64,000 bases of DNA from the NCBI GenBank assembly GCA_943736015.1, contig OX031060.1, positions 24,195,231-24,259,230 on the forward strand, written 5' to 3'. The translations under genes and the position numbers were made by a program. Shown here piece after piece: positions 62,739-64,000 of this stretch (positions are counted from its first letter, which is position 1; every line of letters begins with the position of its first letter). Under the pieces are notes generated by a model. That model did not search any database and had not been told where the DNA came from. It saw only the letters and a program-made list of their open reading frames with translations. The DNA is from Tridacna crocea. Taxonomy: Eukaryota; Mollusca; Bivalvia; Cardiida; Cardiidae.

Positions 62739-62810
62739 GGGGATGTGGCTCAGTGGTAGAGCGTTCGCTTTGCATGTGAAAGGCCCCGGGTTCGATCCCC
62801 GGCATCTCCA
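62739..62810 (+). tRNA. tRNA-Ala (anticodon UGC)
   Basis: A 72-nt gene that folds into a full cloverleaf. Acceptor GGGGATG pairs with CATCTCC (one G-T wobble), discriminator A. D arm GGCTCAGTGGTAGAGC holds the A box. The anticodon arm is TTCGC-TTTGCAT-GTGAA with loop TTTGCAT, giving anticodon TGC. A five-base variable loop follows, then the T arm CCGGG-TTCGATC-CCCGG with a perfect B box. CCA is not encoded, as expected in eukaryotes, and there is no intron. A T10 run follows. Unlike the SINE heads in the window every stem is intact, so this is probably functional. Confidence 0.95.
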
Positions 62811-62812
62811 GA

Positions 62813-62822
62813 TTTTTTTTTT
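62813..62822 (+). terminator. Pol III terminator of tRNA-Ala
   Basis: Ten consecutive T residues two bases after the tRNA 3' end. Confidence 0.85.
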
Positions 62823-62824
62823 AT

Positions 62825-63300
62825 GACCCATAGCAGATATGCCTAGAGCAAAAGCACGGAGGGACCTTAATCCTACAAAGCCATCACCAATTGGAAAGAA
62901 AAATAAATATAAATGTGCGTATTTATTGGTGTTTTTCCAGAAGTTTGCTTTTTTGACAAAAAAGATAAATAGATAACGTTAAACTGCTGAGTAAATTGAG
63001 CGTAAGTTTATTTAATTCTCAAAATAGGAGCCTTTCAGAGTTCTTTTTGGCGGGGAAAATCTCATGGTATCTGACGGTGTAGATCCAACACCAGACTGCA
63101 CGTTATTATTATACTTTTCACACTGCTGAATATTATTTCGACGACATCCGCCATGGGCGGTTTCTCGTTTTGCTAAAATAGTTTCACATGTGTATAAATA
63201 AGTGTTACATACATGTATGTATAAGATGTTTTATAAAAGAAAAAATCCTATTGATAGTCTTTATTTAACGTGGATGTTTGAGAAATGGTAGAATTTTTCA
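62825..63300. other. Non-coding stretch with half an HpB hairpin
   Basis: GGTGTAGATCCAACACCAGAC at 63078-63098 is one HpB arm. Confidence 0.4.
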
Positions 63301-63301
63301 A

Positions 63302-63351
63302 GATAGATAGATAAATAGACAATAGATAGATAGATAGATAGATAGATAGAA
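63302..63351. repeat. (GATA)n microsatellite
   Basis: GATA units with two interruptions. Confidence 0.93.
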
Positions 63352-63437
63352 AAAAAGGTGTTTTATGCCACTGTCACAAATATTCAGTCCAACCATGGCT
63401 ACAGCTTATTTATCTATGTAAATCCTGTGCTTTCAAC

Positions 63438-63500
63438 AAGATTCGAGCCTGTGGCCCCCAGGTTAAGAATCATACACTCTACTACTGGACCACACTGGAC
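63438..63500 (-). mobile_element. tRNA-like SINE head
   Basis: Minus strand: A box TGGTCCAGTAGTAGAGTG and B box GGCTCGAATC about 30 nt apart; stems are incomplete. Confidence 0.55.
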
Positions 63501-63849
63501 CCTACCACTGCCTCGGAAAAAGGATCACATGGCCAACTTTATCATGCAAATCAAACCCGGTAACTGTTATTTGACCGCTATGTAAGCCAATTAAATTATA
63601 AGAGTTTGATCCCTTTTGGCCGTGAAATCGATCACATATGGATTGATATATTGACTGGCGATCTCTGCAAACCCTTTGCACTTATAACCCGAATTTCGCG
63701 CTTCGAGTGTAGAGGGTGTCAATTTATTGGAAAATAACTCTGCGGGATATCTGGGATTGTAAATTACTGGGGTACCAAAATTTGTAGGATTTGTTTTCCC
63801 TTCAGGTCTTGCAATTTGATCTACCTCAAATTTTACCGAAAGCACGCGT

Positions 63850-64000
63850 TTGAAAAATTATGGTCAGCTATAGAAATGCTTTTGACCGGCATTTGCTCTT
63901 TTTCAAGCAATGTTGTCATGCCTTAATTGATACAAATTGAATAATTTGAGCCATATTTATTGTGTTGTCTACAACTGCTTTAAATATTGGGACAGTCATA
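63850..64000 (+). mobile_element. HpA copy, diverged, cut by window end
   Basis: Worn hairpin (AAATGCTTTTGACCGGCATTT) and TGTTGTCTACAACTGC flank. Confidence 0.6.

Noticed and set aside
62739-62810. Considered as the head of a SINE.
   Set aside because: All four stems are intact, a Pol III T run follows directly and no SINE body is attached.
63591-63845. 84-codon minus frame of fairly balanced composition.
   Set aside because: No recognised family and no splice context; it borders a worn HpA copy.

Overview
The window looks like a gene-poor, repeat-rich stretch of an invertebrate nuclear genome, most likely a marine bivalve mollusc. It is AT-rich and has metazoan LINEs with mollusc-like 3' ends, tRNA-derived SINEs, an eukaryotic Pol III tRNA gene, many microsatellites and a very dense population of short hairpin transposons. 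The species assignment is inference. No complete host protein gene is visible; only two exon-like stretches near 49-50 kb are worth noting, both unproven.

Layout. 0-9 kb: inverted and palindromic short elements, an AG microsatellite, and a nine-unit 61-bp minisatellite that runs into a tRNA-like SINE head. 9.06-12.3 kb: a decayed Ty3/gypsy-type pol fossil of the Gmr1 kind, with integrase placed before reverse transcriptase. 12.8-20.7 kb: hairpin MITEs and a 5'-truncated LINE tail. 20.7-25.3 kb, minus strand: a well-preserved two-ORF LINE (LINE-1 in this report) whose ORF2 follows ORF1 in the same frame after one TAG codon and has no early ATG. 25.6-37.9 kb: palindromes, MITEs, a SINE whose tail resembles the 3' end of that LINE, and nested insertions. 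37.9-41.8 kb, minus strand: a second well-preserved LINE (LINE-2), of the CR1/L2 group, with a 2A-like motif at its N-terminus. 42.2-42.9 kb: a VNTR with GA tracts upstream of it. 43-64 kb: MITEs, microsatellites, the two possible exons, a complete tRNA-Ala(UGC) gene at 62.7 kb and more SINE debris.

The dominant signal is hairpin MITEs. Family HpA (about 43 copies and fragments, roughly 9 kb) is about 229 bp, flanked by TTAA, begins CCCWTTACC, and carries a central 67-nt near-perfect palindrome. A sister family (HpA2, 3 copies) has the same hairpin with four pair changes, each matched on the other arm. Family HpB (over 20 copies) has the same architecture with an unrelated 60-nt hairpin. Families HpC, HpD, PalE and PalF are further palindromic elements. 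Two nested insertions (8414-8642 in PalE, 35105-35333 in HpC) show HpA/HpA2 landing at a TTAA, which supports piggyBac-type mobilisation. No transposase is in the window, so these would be non-autonomous.

The parts form an ecology rather than a pathway: LINE-1 probably mobilises a tRNA-derived SINE through a shared 3' tail, an unseen TTAA transposase probably mobilises HpA, HpA2 and HpB, and insertions stack inside one another. All coordinates of degenerate repeats are approximate.
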